The notes under the pieces are model-generated. The model was not told where the DNA came from and made no database searches. It worked only from the letters and a program-made list of their open reading frames with translations. DNA of 64,000 nucleotides from Halonotius sp046719765 (GTDB lineage: Archaea; Halobacteriota; Halobacteria; Halobacteriales; Haloferacaceae): the NCBI RefSeq assembly GCF_046719765.1, contig NZ_JABEBY010000005.1, positions 62,001 through 126,000 of the forward strand, written 5' to 3'. Shown here piece by piece: positions 53,462 through 62,341 of the stretch; position 1 is the stretch's first letter, and the number at the start of each line of letters is the position of its first letter. Made by a program: the position numbers and the translations under genes.

Positions 53462-53746
53462 ATGTCGAAGGAGATCCCGGATCCGGCGGAGACACGGCGG
53501 TTTGAAAAGGGGAAGGTCATCGAGATCAAGGTTGACGGCGAGGTCGTGATGCGGATCGAACGACAAAACGAAATCTTCACCTCACCCATCGAGGATGCCG
53601 GGATCTGGGCCGCCCTGTCCGGCATTATCGACTCCATCGACGAAACACTGGACGACAAACTCGACTCCGAACCTCACGAGGTGCTGGCGGAACACGAAGT
53701 CGAGATTCGGGCGGGACATGCCGGCGACTGGGATCAGATCAACTGA
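53462..53746 (+). CDS. Unknown acidic protein, 94 aa
   Basis: 94 residues, not recognised. The N-terminus SKEIPDPAETRRFEKGKVIE-IKVDGEVVMRIER has strand-like alternation, and the middle IWAALSGIIDSIDETLDDKL is helical. It is acidic like other proteins in this genome, with no cysteine and no signal peptide. It has no gene partner and sits at the edge of a gene-poor, lower-GC patch. Confidence 0.65.
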   Translation: MSKEIPDPAETRRFEKGKVIEIKVDGEVVMRIERQNEIFTSPIEDAGIWAALSGIIDSIDETLDDKLDSEPHEVLAEHEVEIRAGHAGDWDQIN

Positions 53747-53880
53747 CGATCACGCTCGGTGCGGCTGCTACAACACTGAGACACAATACAAAACGGCCAT
53801 GCGCCGAAAGCCGCCATCCCCGTCTGTACGACGGGATCAGGCGTACCAAACCAGTGTCAACGTGAGTTGACTGTTCAAAC

Positions 53881-54172
53881 CGCCTGCCCGGAAAGGTGAC
53901 GGTTTCCGCCTGCCCGGAAGAGGTCAGACGGTATCAGGAAGATGGTAGTCGGTAGTAATAAAACTACCCCTGAAATTCTCAGAGTGAATAATTGTGGCGC
54001 GAACAGCGACGTGTGCACCGCAGCTGATGGGGTGAGACAAACGCATGATAGCTAAATTGCATTATTGGATTTGATATTCCGGACACCACTTATTTATATC
54101 ACACGTCGGAACCAACAGTTGTCGCCTCGTGTCAACGAGTGCGGCTGTCGAACACGCCTGCCCGGAACAGGT
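53881..54172. repeat. Three direct copies of CGCCTGCCCGGAA(n)AGGT
   Basis: Copies at 53881-53897, 53907-53924 and 54155-54172. The first two are 26 bases apart and the extended match covers CCGCCTGCCCGGAA plus AGGT and ACGG. The third lies 248 bases from the first and shares 16 of 18 bases. The stretch 53747-54374 otherwise shows no gene I can support, only TATA-like elements near 54090-54099 (TTATTTATATC) and 54303-54315. Confidence 0.85.
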
Positions 54173-54374
54173 CGGGAAGCGAGAGCTGCTTCCCACTTTA
54201 CGTCTCTTCACTGACGACAGCAACCGAAGACATCAGAAGCTGGCTCTCATCGGTATCAGATATCGCTGTCGACACCGCTCTCAACCGCAACACGGTGACC
54301 GCGCTTATATCATATTTACAACGCAAGCGTTTTTACATGTGGCCTACGACTGTTTCAGCAATAGGGGGTCTGCA

Positions 54375-54725
54375 GTGCAACAACAACTCAGCGGAGACGG
54401 TGCGGATGGGAGCGACAGCAGAGGAACAGTGGTGTCAACTCCAGCACAGATACATCACTGGATCACCAACACATACTTTTCCGGGGAGTTGAAAACAGAT
54501 TCAAACTCGGATATACTGTTGCTGTACGGCGGGACGTTCATGATCGGCGGGCTCGTGGCGGTCGCCCTCTCGTTTGGGTTGAATCTCTTTTCGTTTGTCG
54601 TCGCGCGCGTCATGCTGTATACGAGTGCCGCACTGCTGGTCGTCGGGCTCGGCCTCTGGGTCATCCATGCGACCTGTCTCAGTCTCGGCTATCTCGCCCG
54701 GATCGAACGCCAGCTGTTGGGGTAG
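54375..54725 (+). CDS. Small two-helix membrane protein of unknown function
   Basis: 116 residues from the GTG at 54375. A Ser/Asp/Gly-rich N-terminus precedes two hydrophobic helices: LLLYGGTFMIGGLVAVALSF and VVARVMLYTSAALLVVGLGL, then LSLGYLARIERQLLG. No family is recognised. The same frame is open back to a GTG at 54129, with a TATA box before it, but that extension has Cys, His, Arg and Gln content unlike this genome. The short form is preferred, with low certainty. Confidence 0.5.
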   Translation: MQQQLSGDGADGSDSRGTVVSTPAQIHHWITNTYFSGELKTDSNSDILLLYGGTFMIGGLVAVALSFGLNLFSFVVARVMLYTSAALLVVGLGLWVIHATCLSLGYLARIERQLLG

Positions 54726-54761
54726 TCGACCGCGACAAGGGACGACACGCCCGACGCGCCG

Positions 54762-57700
54762 TTACATGAAGTCGGCGATGCCGCTCTGTTTGTTTTTGTC
54801 ATTTTCAAAGATCGACTCCAAGGAGCGTTCGAGGATTCGGAGCCGTTGTTTGGTGTACTCCCGACAGCCGAACCGATCGGCGACCTCAATGGCGGTATCC
54901 ATGTACTTGTTGACCGAGCCCTCGTGAACAGTCAAGTTGACGCGGCCGCCACACTCCCGGCAGTCGCCCGACAGCGGCATCCGCCGGTAGCTCTCCCCGC
55001 AGTCCAGACACCGAGTTTCCTGCCGGGAGAACGCCCGAAGGTTGCCGATCAGATCAGGCAGGAAGTGGTACTCGATAACGCGTTCGGCCACATCGGTCTC
55101 GTCGACCGCGCGAAGCTTGCGGGCTAACTCCAGTTGGGCGTCCATCTTGTCCATCATCGAATCCAGCGTCTTGTACGCCGAGAGGCTCGGCCCCATGTGG
55201 ATATTTGTCGTCGAGTGGGTGTGTTCGAACCCGTGGTACTGGTCGGTCGTATCGAGGGTGTCCTCACCGGTCGTGATGTCGACAGCCTCGGGGTCGGCCA
55301 TCTCGCGGGTCGCCTCGTAGAACTCGCGTGGATAGCTGGAGACGATATCCATGTTGTGAGCCTCGTCGTCGATCTCTGTGGGATCAACCCGCGAGGACAT
55401 GACCAGTGGGGCGTCCATGCGGCCGCCACGTTGATCCGGGAGGAACTGTCGAGAAAAGTTCAAAAGCCCGTCCATCAGCAACATGACGCAGTCCTCGTCG
55501 CCGTCACACTGCGCTTCGAACATATCATTTACAATAAGTGTATGTGTGTCTTCGACCGTCAGGCAGTAGGTATACTCCTCTTCTGACTCAGTGTACTCAA
55601 CACTCGAAACGGAGTCAACAAGGAAATCGCCGTTTCCACCATCGAACACACGTCGTTTCCGGTGCGAGATAGCCTCAACCTGTTGCTGGAGTTGTGTCTC
55701 CTTTCGCGTGAGGTGGAAGCCGACCGTCTCAGCAAACGCCACGGCATCCTGTGAGCTGATTCGAATTTTGTAACTCTGTGCCGCCAACGACGAGTCATCA
55801 CTGTCGTAGAATTCCGGGAACTGCTCGGCAAGCTGTACTGGTTCGGTAGTCTTCACTCTGCCTGCGATGTTGAGGCGCGTAAGCAATGCCAGTATGTCCT
55901 GTTTTAGCTCCGGACTAACTGTCGTCGCCGACACGGTGAGGCTGTCCGCAGCGATGCTTCCATCGCCACTGAAGTAGCCCCGGAGATAGGCCGCGATAAT
56001 CGATGCTGGCGCGTTGAAAAGACACTGTGGCACGCGCTTCGTCTCCGCGAAGATACCCGCGTCTAGCACCGTATCGAAGAACGTCCGCGGCAACCGCCCC
56101 GAGACGGTGATTTTCGCGTCGTTCTCGCGGTACGGCTCGACGCCGAACTCTCGCTCGAACACGTCGATGTAGAATTCACGCGCTTCCGTCTCTGTCCCGC
56201 AGATCGTCGTCTGGTGGATCGTTCCCTTCGGTGTCTCTTGTTCGCGGGCGAACCCCTCGGCAGCGTAGTATCCCAGCAGCGTCGCTACGTCCTCGGTGAG
56301 CGTTACTGTACGATTCATTTCAGCGGAATCGCGTTTCATCCCCAGCGTCACATCATCGGGGACAAAGTCGAGAACAGCCTCAACTGAGTCGCACAGTTCC
56401 AGCAGGATATGTGCCGGAACACTCCCGCGATAGAGGTAGTTACTCAGCGTTTTGTGCGACATCTCGAAGTACTCGGCCGTATGCTTTAGCGGGTAGAACT
56501 GCCCGTCCCAGTCGGCGGCCAGTTTCGTCTCAAAGAGATCATAGAGCGTGTCCTTCTCGATGCCTTTGATCATCAGCCGCTCGTTGTCGACCGCGTCGGC
56601 TCGGATGAACTCCGCTAAGAGGTCGAACTGCTGTGTCTCCGCCGCCGGTTGCACGGTATCGAGATGCTCGGGTGTGATGAGCGAATCCGTCGAGGTAAGC
56701 TCGCTGGCACGCTTCGTTCGCCGTTCGCCGTCCGCGAAGACCTGCATCTCGTGATCCGGCGTCACGGTGAGTTCCCGCCCGCTCCGGGTTTCGATCTCGA
56801 TCATGTGATCGGGCGCGGGATGCTTCGAGAGTGCCTCGACCGGCTTCGTCACAATCGATCCGTCGTCGTCGATACTGGGCACTGAAATCGCGCCGTCGAT
56901 CTCTTCGATCAGCGTCCCGAAGTCGTCCTCACGCGGGTCGTCTAAGCGATCCTCAACGACCGTCCGGATCGTTTCGTGGTGCCACTCGCCAGCCTCATCT
57001 TCGAGCCAGAGTTTCGTGTCTGGGTGGAAACAGTTCCGCCGCTTGGCGGCGTGAAAGTACGGATGCGCGTAGCCGACCGCGGCACTCGTAAATCCTATCA
57101 CACGTCCGACAACAGCGGCACTCGTGTGGGGAGCCATCCCGAAGACGAGTTCGCCGACGAGGTGGTCGCGGTCGTCGATGTCGTAGAACGCCGGTAGCCC
57201 GTAGAACCGTTCTAAGAGGTCGTCGACGAAGTCGGCCGTTTTGATCATATGTTCGGCCGCGCCATCCGAGAGAACGATGTCCTGTACCTTGAGTTCGACC
57301 AGTTGATCGTCGTGGCGCAGCGGGTCGCCGTCGATGTCAGTCTCGTAGCCGAGTCCGCGGAAGTGGTCGGCGGTCACGTCCAACTCCTCGGGTTTGACCG
57401 CCGTGACCGGGAGGTCAGTCATGTCGTAGCGGACGGTGCCGTCCTTGAACGCGGAGACGCCGTGTTTCGCCCGGAGGATCCCCTTCTCCATCGGTTCGGG
57501 TGTCTTGTTCGCCGAGGTGAGACCCTTGACGCCTTTCAGCATCCCGAAGTTGCCCTCGCGTTCGTTGATCGCATCGAGGGCGTCGTGGTACGCCGCGTTG
57601 AGGTCGACAGTTTCCCAGCCGGCGGCGGTGACCTCCCGGCCACAGTTCGGACAGTCGACGCGGCCGGCCTCGTCGGGTTCGCAGACGATCTCGCAGTCCT

Positions 57701-59948
57701 CGCATTCGTAGTGGGGTTCGGTGTGGGTATCGCAGTCCGGACACTGGAGTTCAACCGTCTCGCTGTCGCAGTTCGGACAGCGTCGCTGGCCGATCTGCAT
57801 GTCGTGGACGCCGCGGCGACCCTGTTCGTCCATCGTCGTGGCGGCCTTCGAGACGTCGCGTTGGTTGCCGCCGGCCTCGGTGATCGGGAACAGCGTGTGG
57901 ACAGCCGGCGAGAGGTCGCGCTTTTCGGACTTTTCCGGCCGGCCCATCCGCGCGCCGATCCGGGTTGGCGCGCGCTCCCGAAGCTCGAAGGGCGCGACCT
58001 CGTTGGCGGCGGTGATCGCGTTGTCGCCGTCGTCGTACTCGCGGGCCGGTGCTGAGAGATCGCTCCACGGTTTCGCCAGATCGTCGTCGAGCCCGAGCGA
58101 CAACACGAGCGGTTTCCAGTCGGGGATTTCGATAGCCGCCTCACGTTGGTGGTGACCGACGAGCAGCGTTTCCAGTGTCGTCCGAACCGACTCATCGCGG
58201 TCGACGACGAGCAGCCCGTCGGGGCCGTCGCCCTCGGGCTGAACCTCACCGTCGGCGACAACAGCGGCCAACTCCTCGAAGTCGCTGACCGAGATATCGT
58301 GCCAGCAGTAGGTGTAGGTCGGGTGCAGCGGGCAGTCGTACTCGGTGGCCCACTCGATGGCTTCGGCAGCCGAGGGGTTCTCAAGATCGACCCGGGGATC
58401 GTCTTCGAGAGCCTGTACGTCCGCGCCGGCCGCCTCAAACTCCTGTACCCACCATTCGGGCGCGTAGGCGGCGGGCGCGAGCGGGTGGTTGTTCTCGACG
58501 AACTCACCGTAGTTGACCAGATACTCGCCGAGATCGAGGATCTTCTCGACGCCGTTGCGGAGTTCGAGTGCCTCCTCGGGGTCGTCGATCCGCCGCACCT
58601 CACCGGTCGCCAGCCGGACGGTCGGCCCCTCGATGGAGTCAACGGGAATAACCCCCGCGGCTTTCCCCGGTCGTTCGGTTTTGATCTGGGTGCCCGTGGC
58701 CAGGAAATCGTCGATGATATGCATCGTCGCCGGATGGACGCCCGCGGTCGCAAAGCCGAGATTGCGGGCGCGGCCGTATCGAAGCCGGAACCCGCCGGCC
58801 TCGGAGGGGTGGCCGAAAACGGGCCGACCGGCGATGAGATCCAGCAGGTACTTCGATTTCGGTTCGACGCGCGGCGGGCCGGCGGGGGCGTCGGCTGCGG
58901 AGTCGTCAGCGTCGCCATCGGCGTCGCCGGCGTCGTCAGCATCGCTGTCGTCGGTCGCCTCCGCGTCGCCGTCACTGCCGTCATCGTCGGAATCGGCTGC
59001 GTCGTCGCTGTCTTTGCCGATGGTGCCGTCGATCAGATCCTGCAGCCACGGCCACTCCACCTCGTCGAGTTGGCGGGTGTAGCGTTGGATCTTCGGAGCC
59101 TTCAGCGCGATCCCCTCGGCGGCGACGAGACACATCCCTCCGCGCGCGGAGTTGGTGTCGACGCGGTCGAGATCGCGGTAGCCAGAAACCTCCTCGTCGC
59201 CGGTCGCCTCGCCGTCGAGCATGATCGGCATGTTGGTGGCGATAAACCGGCTTTCCTTGTCCTTCGGCGAGTACTGGAGGCCAGTCTCCTTGTCGTAGAG
59301 GTTGATCTCCTCGACGTAGCGTTCGATCTCGTCATCCCGTCCCTTGTACTCGGCGAGCCCGAGGATGCTGCGGGTGTAGTCGGCGACGAGCACCGAGAGG
59401 GCCTGTGCAGTGCCACCCGCAGAGCGGATCGGGCCGGCGTAGTAGACGTTGACGAACTCGGTGCCGTCGTCGTTTTCCAGCAGTTCGACGCGGTCGATCC
59501 CCTCGATCGGCGCGGCGACGACCCCCTCAGTCAGCAGCGCGACGGCCGTCCGCACCGCGCCCTCGATCTTGCCGGCTTTCCCCTCGTAGTCGCCGACCCG
59601 GCCCTCCGCGAAGTCGGCGGCGAGTTCGAGGGCGGCCTCCTCGCGGCTCATCTCGCCTTCGAGTTCGCGGACGCGCTCGGCGACGCCGGGGATGCCAAGG
59701 ATGTTCTCAACGCGGTCGGCCATATCCTTCGCGATCGGGATCTCGACCTCGGGTTCGGGGTCTTTGCCCTGCCCCTTCGCGCGTTCGGCAACCGTCATCG
59801 CCTCGTCGAGGCCGCTTTCGAGCCGGTCGAAATACCGCTCGTCGTCGGGTCGCATCGGCGTGCGGTTGGATTCGCCGGCATCACTAGCGTTGCTGTCGCT
59901 GTCGGCGTCGATCTCGCCGTCCCCATCCGGATCGCTCGTTTCGCTCAC
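54762..59948 (-). CDS. polC: DNA polymerase II (PolD) large subunit, intein-containing
   Basis: 1728 residues including a 508-residue intein (973-1480), so the mature protein is about 1220 aa. It starts with halophilic acidic residues. The catalytic core is seen around KAETHG-like GVHDMQIGQRRCPN, AKRRN/CDGDEDCVMLLMDGLL (the DGDED metal-binding acidic loop) and YPREFYEATREMA. Two zinc ribbons are seen: about residues 700-755 (RRCPNCDSETVELQCPDCD) and near 1650 (ETRCLDCGESYRR). An Asp/Ser/Ala-rich insertion of about 45 residues lies near 305-350. It is the replicative D-family polymerase. It overlaps the PPC gene by four bases. Confidence 0.96.
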   Translation of the reverse strand: MSETSDPDGDGEIDADSDSNASDAGESNRTPMRPDDERYFDRLESGLDEAMTVAERAKGQGKDPEPEVEIPIAKDMADRVENILGIPGVAERVRELEGEMSREEAALELAADFAEGRVGDYEGKAGKIEGAVRTAVALLTEGVVAAPIEGIDRVELLENDDGTEFVNVYYAGPIRSAGGTAQALSVLVADYTRSILGLAEYKGRDDEIERYVEEINLYDKETGLQYSPKDKESRFIATNMPIMLDGEATGDEEVSGYRDLDRVDTNSARGGMCLVAAEGIALKAPKIQRYTRQLDEVEWPWLQDLIDGTIGKDSDDAADSDDDGSDGDAEATDDSDADDAGDADGDADDSAADAPAGPPRVEPKSKYLLDLIAGRPVFGHPSEAGGFRLRYGRARNLGFATAGVHPATMHIIDDFLATGTQIKTERPGKAAGVIPVDSIEGPTVRLATGEVRRIDDPEEALELRNGVEKILDLGEYLVNYGEFVENNHPLAPAAYAPEWWVQEFEAAGADVQALEDDPRVDLENPSAAEAIEWATEYDCPLHPTYTYCWHDISVSDFEELAAVVADGEVQPEGDGPDGLLVVDRDESVRTTLETLLVGHHQREAAIEIPDWKPLVLSLGLDDDLAKPWSDLSAPAREYDDGDNAITAANEVAPFELRERAPTRIGARMGRPEKSEKRDLSPAVHTLFPITEAGGNQRDVSKAATTMDEQGRRGVHDMQIGQRRCPNCDSETVELQCPDCDTHTEPHYECEDCEIVCEPDEAGRVDCPNCGREVTAAGWETVDLNAAYHDALDAINEREGNFGMLKGVKGLTSANKTPEPMEKGILRAKHGVSAFKDGTVRYDMTDLPVTAVKPEELDVTADHFRGLGYETDIDGDPLRHDDQLVELKVQDIVLSDGAAEHMIKTADFVDDLLERFYGLPAFYDIDDRDHLVGELVFGMAPHTSAAVVGRVIGFTSAAVGYAHPYFHAAKRRNCFHPDTKLWLEDEAGEWHHETIRTVVEDRLDDPREDDFGTLIEEIDGAISVPSIDDDGSIVTKPVEALSKHPAPDHMIEIETRSGRELTVTPDHEMQVFADGERRTKRASELTSTDSLITPEHLDTVQPAAETQQFDLLAEFIRADAVDNERLMIKGIEKDTLYDLFETKLAADWDGQFYPLKHTAEYFEMSHKTLSNYLYRGSVPAHILLELCDSVEAVLDFVPDDVTLGMKRDSAEMNRTVTLTEDVATLLGYYAAEGFAREQETPKGTIHQTTICGTETEAREFYIDVFEREFGVEPYRENDAKITVSGRLPRTFFDTVLDAGIFAETKRVPQCLFNAPASIIAAYLRGYFSGDGSIAADSLTVSATTVSPELKQDILALLTRLNIAGRVKTTEPVQLAEQFPEFYDSDDSSLAAQSYKIRISSQDAVAFAETVGFHLTRKETQLQQQVEAISHRKRRVFDGGNGDFLVDSVSSVEYTESEEEYTYCLTVEDTHTLIVNDMFEAQCDGDEDCVMLLMDGLLNFSRQFLPDQRGGRMDAPLVMSSRVDPTEIDDEAHNMDIVSSYPREFYEATREMADPEAVDITTGEDTLDTTDQYHGFEHTHSTTNIHMGPSLSAYKTLDSMMDKMDAQLELARKLRAVDETDVAERVIEYHFLPDLIGNLRAFSRQETRCLDCGESYRRMPLSGDCRECGGRVNLTVHEGSVNKYMDTAIEVADRFGCREYTKQRLRILERSLESIFENDKNKQSGIADFM
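55509..57032 (-). mobile_element. PolC intein with LAGLIDADG homing endonuclease
   Basis: 508 residues. N-terminal splice block: CFHPDTKLWLEDE (Cys1), B-block LTVTPDHEMQVF. Two LAGLIDADG helices: LLGYYAAEGFA and AYLRGYFSGDGSI. C-terminal blocks: 'YTYCLTVEDTHTLIVNDMFE' and final AQ before Cys+1 (CDGDED). It interrupts the most conserved acidic loop between Asn and Cys. Both endonuclease motifs look intact. The DNA is visibly less GC-rich than the polC exteins. Confidence 0.95.
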
Positions 59949-60364
59949 AACCAGAGATCCAGTGCCGTCATCTCGTCGTATTCGCGCCTAAGCGGTTCCT
60001 CGAAGGCCCGAAAGTACAGTTCGCCCGCGAAGACGGTCGCCGTGTTGATGTGGCCCGCGAGTGCCTGCCCGCTTCGCCGCGAAAGCACGGCGTGGGTGTG
60101 GGCGAACAGGTCGCCGTCGAGTAGGCTGACGTTGCCGACGCAGGCAGCGACCTCCAGCGGTTCCTCGAAGTCGACCGACTGGTACTCGCGGTCGTCCTGA
60201 TCGTAAAACCAGACCTCGGCGTCTTCAACCGAGCCGATCGCCGAAAACCAGCCGGCCTCAGCGTCGACCTCGCGTGCGAGATCTTCGATCTCGGCCCGCC
60301 AGTCCGCCCCCGTTTCGAGCCGTGCCACGTACTCGCCGGTGACGGTGACCTCGCGGTAGTTCAT
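59945..60364 (-). CDS. PPC domain (DUF296) DNA-binding protein
   Basis: 139 residues from MNYREVTVTGEYVARLETGA. PPC/DUF296 landmarks: WFSAIGSVEDAEVWFYD, EVAACVGNVSLLDGDLFAHTHAVLS and GQALAGHINTATVFAGELYF with the conserved H-x-H and GGH-like residues. The family trimerises and can bind DNA or metal. The gene is transcribed just ahead of polC and overlaps it by four bases (ATGA), suggesting coupling in this genome. Confidence 0.92.
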   Translation of the reverse strand: MNYREVTVTGEYVARLETGADWRAEIEDLAREVDAEAGWFSAIGSVEDAEVWFYDQDDREYQSVDFEEPLEVAACVGNVSLLDGDLFAHTHAVLSRRSGQALAGHINTATVFAGELYFRAFEEPLRREYDEMTALDLWL

Positions 60365-60464
60365 GAAACCACCATCGGGGTTGGAGGGCAAAAAGGTTCA
60401 GTTGTCGACGGGGCGGGAGGCCGCACCAACCCGATCGACGACAGCACCGGTTGGCGATCAGCGC

Positions 60465-60479
60465 GTGATATGTAATCAC
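60465..60479. promoter_or_regulatory. Inverted repeat upstream of the amphi-Trp gene
   Basis: GTGAT-ATGTA-ATCAC, 5-base arms with a 5-base AT-rich spacer, lies 53-67 bases before the ATG at 60532 and may include the promoter. Confidence 0.4.
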
Positions 60480-60531
60480 ACGGCACAATTCAGAACTGAT
60501 CTACCGCTACACCACGAGAGGGCAGATACAC

Positions 60532-60849
60532 ATGAGCAGCACAGAGAGCGACCACGACGACCACAAAGCGAACAGCGACGAGGAGAAAACGACCATCCGC
60601 ACCGGCCGTAACTTCGAGCAGACCTACCGGCTGTCGGCCGCCGAGGCCGGCAAGTTCCTGATCGCGGTCGGCGAACAGCTCCGCGACGGCGACGAGCTCA
60701 CCATCACCGACGAGGAGTGGGAACTCCCCTTCGCGTTCGGTGAGCCGGTCGAGGTCGAAGTTGATTTTGAGGGGATGGACGATCCGGAACTCGAACTGGA
60801 GATCGAACTCCCCGGACGACCGGACGACAGCGCCCCACAGGTCGAGTAA
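60532..60849 (+). CDS. Amphi-Trp domain protein
   Basis: 105 residues: an acidic linker, then FEQTYRLSAAEAGKFLIAVG, the amphi-Trp helix, and DELTITDEEWELPFAFGEPV with Trp. The domain is common in haloarchaea; the function is unknown. It ends with a very acidic segment (VEVDFEGMDDPELELEIELP). It is convergent with the MenC-like gene (20-base gap). Confidence 0.9.
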   Translation: MSSTESDHDDHKANSDEEKTTIRTGRNFEQTYRLSAAEAGKFLIAVGEQLRDGDELTITDEEWELPFAFGEPVEVEVDFEGMDDPELELEIELPGRPDDSAPQVE

Positions 60850-60869
60850 GCGAGCACCGATGCGAGCGG

Positions 60870-61916
60870 CTACGCCCAGCGAAAGCCGCGTCCATCCGCC
60901 GGCGGCGACAACGGACTCGTCGGCAACGACTCCCCAACCGCCGGCTCATTGTAGGCCCGCGGGGCGATATCGTTGGGGCCATCAGGGTAGAACAGCGACG
61001 CCAGCAGTTGGAGTTGCCCGCGGCCGACACCGAGTTCGAACTGCCCGCCGCCGTAACAGCGAATCCCCTGTTTTTCACAGTAGGTTAGTGTCTCAAGCAG
61101 TGATTCGAGACTTCCGAACCGCGAGGGTTTGATGTTGAGCCAGTCGGGTTCCCATGGCAGCGATTGCACGTCGGCGAGGCTCTCGATCGGTTCGTCCCAC
61201 GAGACCCGGCTCCGGACGCCGTCGGTCTCGAACAGCGGCTGTGTCGCGTCGGTCAGCGCGGGATCTTCGATAATCGCCTCGGGGAATCCCTCGATAATTC
61301 GCTCGTAGAGGTCGGGGTCGGCCGGCGCGTCGACATCGGTGTCCTCGTAGTGGCCTTTGAGGTCAAGAATCCGGACGCGGTCGGTGTCGGCCAGCGTTGC
61401 GACGAGGGCATCATCCCACGCTTGGGTCGGATCGAGTTTGAACTCAACGCCGGGGACACGCTCGCGGAGCGCGTCGATCCGCTCGGTCGTCGGCGGATCG
61501 CCGAGTCGCATGCTCGTGACGAACCGCACCGGCTCGCGGCGACGATCGAGCAGCGTCGGGAGATCGGTCTCCTGTTGTCGCAACGCGAGATCGAGGGCGG
61601 CTGATTCAAGCGCCCACTGCCGGTAGTGTCGGGAGACCGGTCGTTCCGGCGGCGAGGGAAACAAGGAGGCATCGGCGACCTGATCCGAAAACTCAGCAAG
61701 GGTGTAGTCGCCGGTGAGATCGGGCAACCCTGCAGCCGCGAGTTCGTCGTGAGCGTCGGCCTCGTAGATCACATCCTCGCCGCGACCCGTCTCGCCGTCG
61801 CCCGACAGGGCGATCTCGGTTGTCACCCGGGTGAACTGTGAGGTTTCGCGTTCGTATCGCTCAGTCGACAGCGACGTGATCGACACCGGGAGATCGAGGA
61901 GCTCGGCGACTGTCAT
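60870..61916 (-). CDS. menC: Enolase-superfamily enzyme, probably o-succinylbenzoate synthase
   Basis: 348 residues from MTVAELLDLPVSITSLSTER. The fold matches the muconate lactonising/OSBS subgroup: VEFKLDPTQAWDDALV, ILDLKGHYEDTDVD (metal Asp), AIIEDPALTD (metal Glu), VSWDEPIES and LNIKPSRFGSLESLLE (Lys). These supply the Asp-Glu-Asp metal ligands and acid/base lysines. OSBS is the menaquinone-pathway member; no men genes are adjacent, so the exact reaction stays inferred. The start at 61916 is the family start; the frame is open 25 codons upstream. Confidence 0.85.
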   Translation of the reverse strand: MTVAELLDLPVSITSLSTERYERETSQFTRVTTEIALSGDGETGRGEDVIYEADAHDELAAAGLPDLTGDYTLAEFSDQVADASLFPSPPERPVSRHYRQWALESAALDLALRQQETDLPTLLDRRREPVRFVTSMRLGDPPTTERIDALRERVPGVEFKLDPTQAWDDALVATLADTDRVRILDLKGHYEDTDVDAPADPDLYERIIEGFPEAIIEDPALTDATQPLFETDGVRSRVSWDEPIESLADVQSLPWEPDWLNIKPSRFGSLESLLETLTYCEKQGIRCYGGGQFELGVGRGQLQLLASLFYPDGPNDIAPRAYNEPAVGESLPTSPLSPPADGRGFRWA

Positions 61917-62020
61917 ACCACCAGTTGACGGGCGACCAGCAAAGGTTTGGGGTCGACTACCGGCGGCTACCCGTACGCGGCGGGACAGCACACAACGGAA
62001 CGAGGAGAAACAGCGAGACG

Positions 62021-62200
62021 CTATCGGTCAACGCCGGTGCGGGTAGCGACGCGCTGTTCGACGTACAGCCGCGCCCACTGCTCGAAGTGCCGTTTGAGCC
62101 GGCCAAGCGGGCCGTCGGCGTCGGTAGGGGGCTCGACAGCCGACAGCGAATCCTTACGCGCCTGTGCGTCGGAATCAAGCCGCCCAGTATCGACACTCAT
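62021..62200 (-). CDS. Small acidic-basic helical protein, 59 aa
   Basis: 59 residues: MSVDTGRLDSDAQARKDSLS then LGRLKRHFEQWARLYVEQRV. No family is recognised. The second half is one amphipathic helix rich in Arg, Trp and Tyr, suggesting binding to nucleic acid or a protein partner. A TATA box (62225-62234) sets the start at 62200; other Mets lie upstream. Confidence 0.6.
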   Translation of the reverse strand: MSVDTGRLDSDAQARKDSLSAVEPPTDADGPLGRLKRHFEQWARLYVEQRVATRTGVDR

Positions 62201-62224
62201 CGTGCGATAATGTAGCACGGAGTT

Positions 62225-62234
62225 GTTCATAAAC
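62225..62234 (-). promoter_or_regulatory. TATA-box promoter of the 59-aa gene
   Basis: GTTTATGAAC on the minus strand lies 25-34 bases before the ATG at 62200, the normal archaeal spacing. Confidence 0.5.
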
Positions 62235-62341
62235 GTTACTGTGGGACACGAGCAGTAGCAACCAATCCTCATGATTAGTAACGCGATTTTGACGAACGGC
62301 AAAGCATTTAGTACCGAATCATAAAACGCGCTGCAATTGCA

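Noticed and set aside
53881..54172. Possible CRISPR remnant
   Set aside because: Motif copies are unevenly spaced (26 and ~248 bases) and there is no cas gene or leader.
54129..54374. Start of the small membrane protein at the GTG at 54129
   Set aside because: It has a TATA box, but the added 82 residues have His/Cys/Arg/Gln composition unlike haloarchaeal proteins and include one copy of the repeat motif; kept only as an alternative.
58146..60200. A 684-residue plus-strand frame opposite polC
   Set aside because: Mirror frame with no recognisable domain, while polC motifs are clear.
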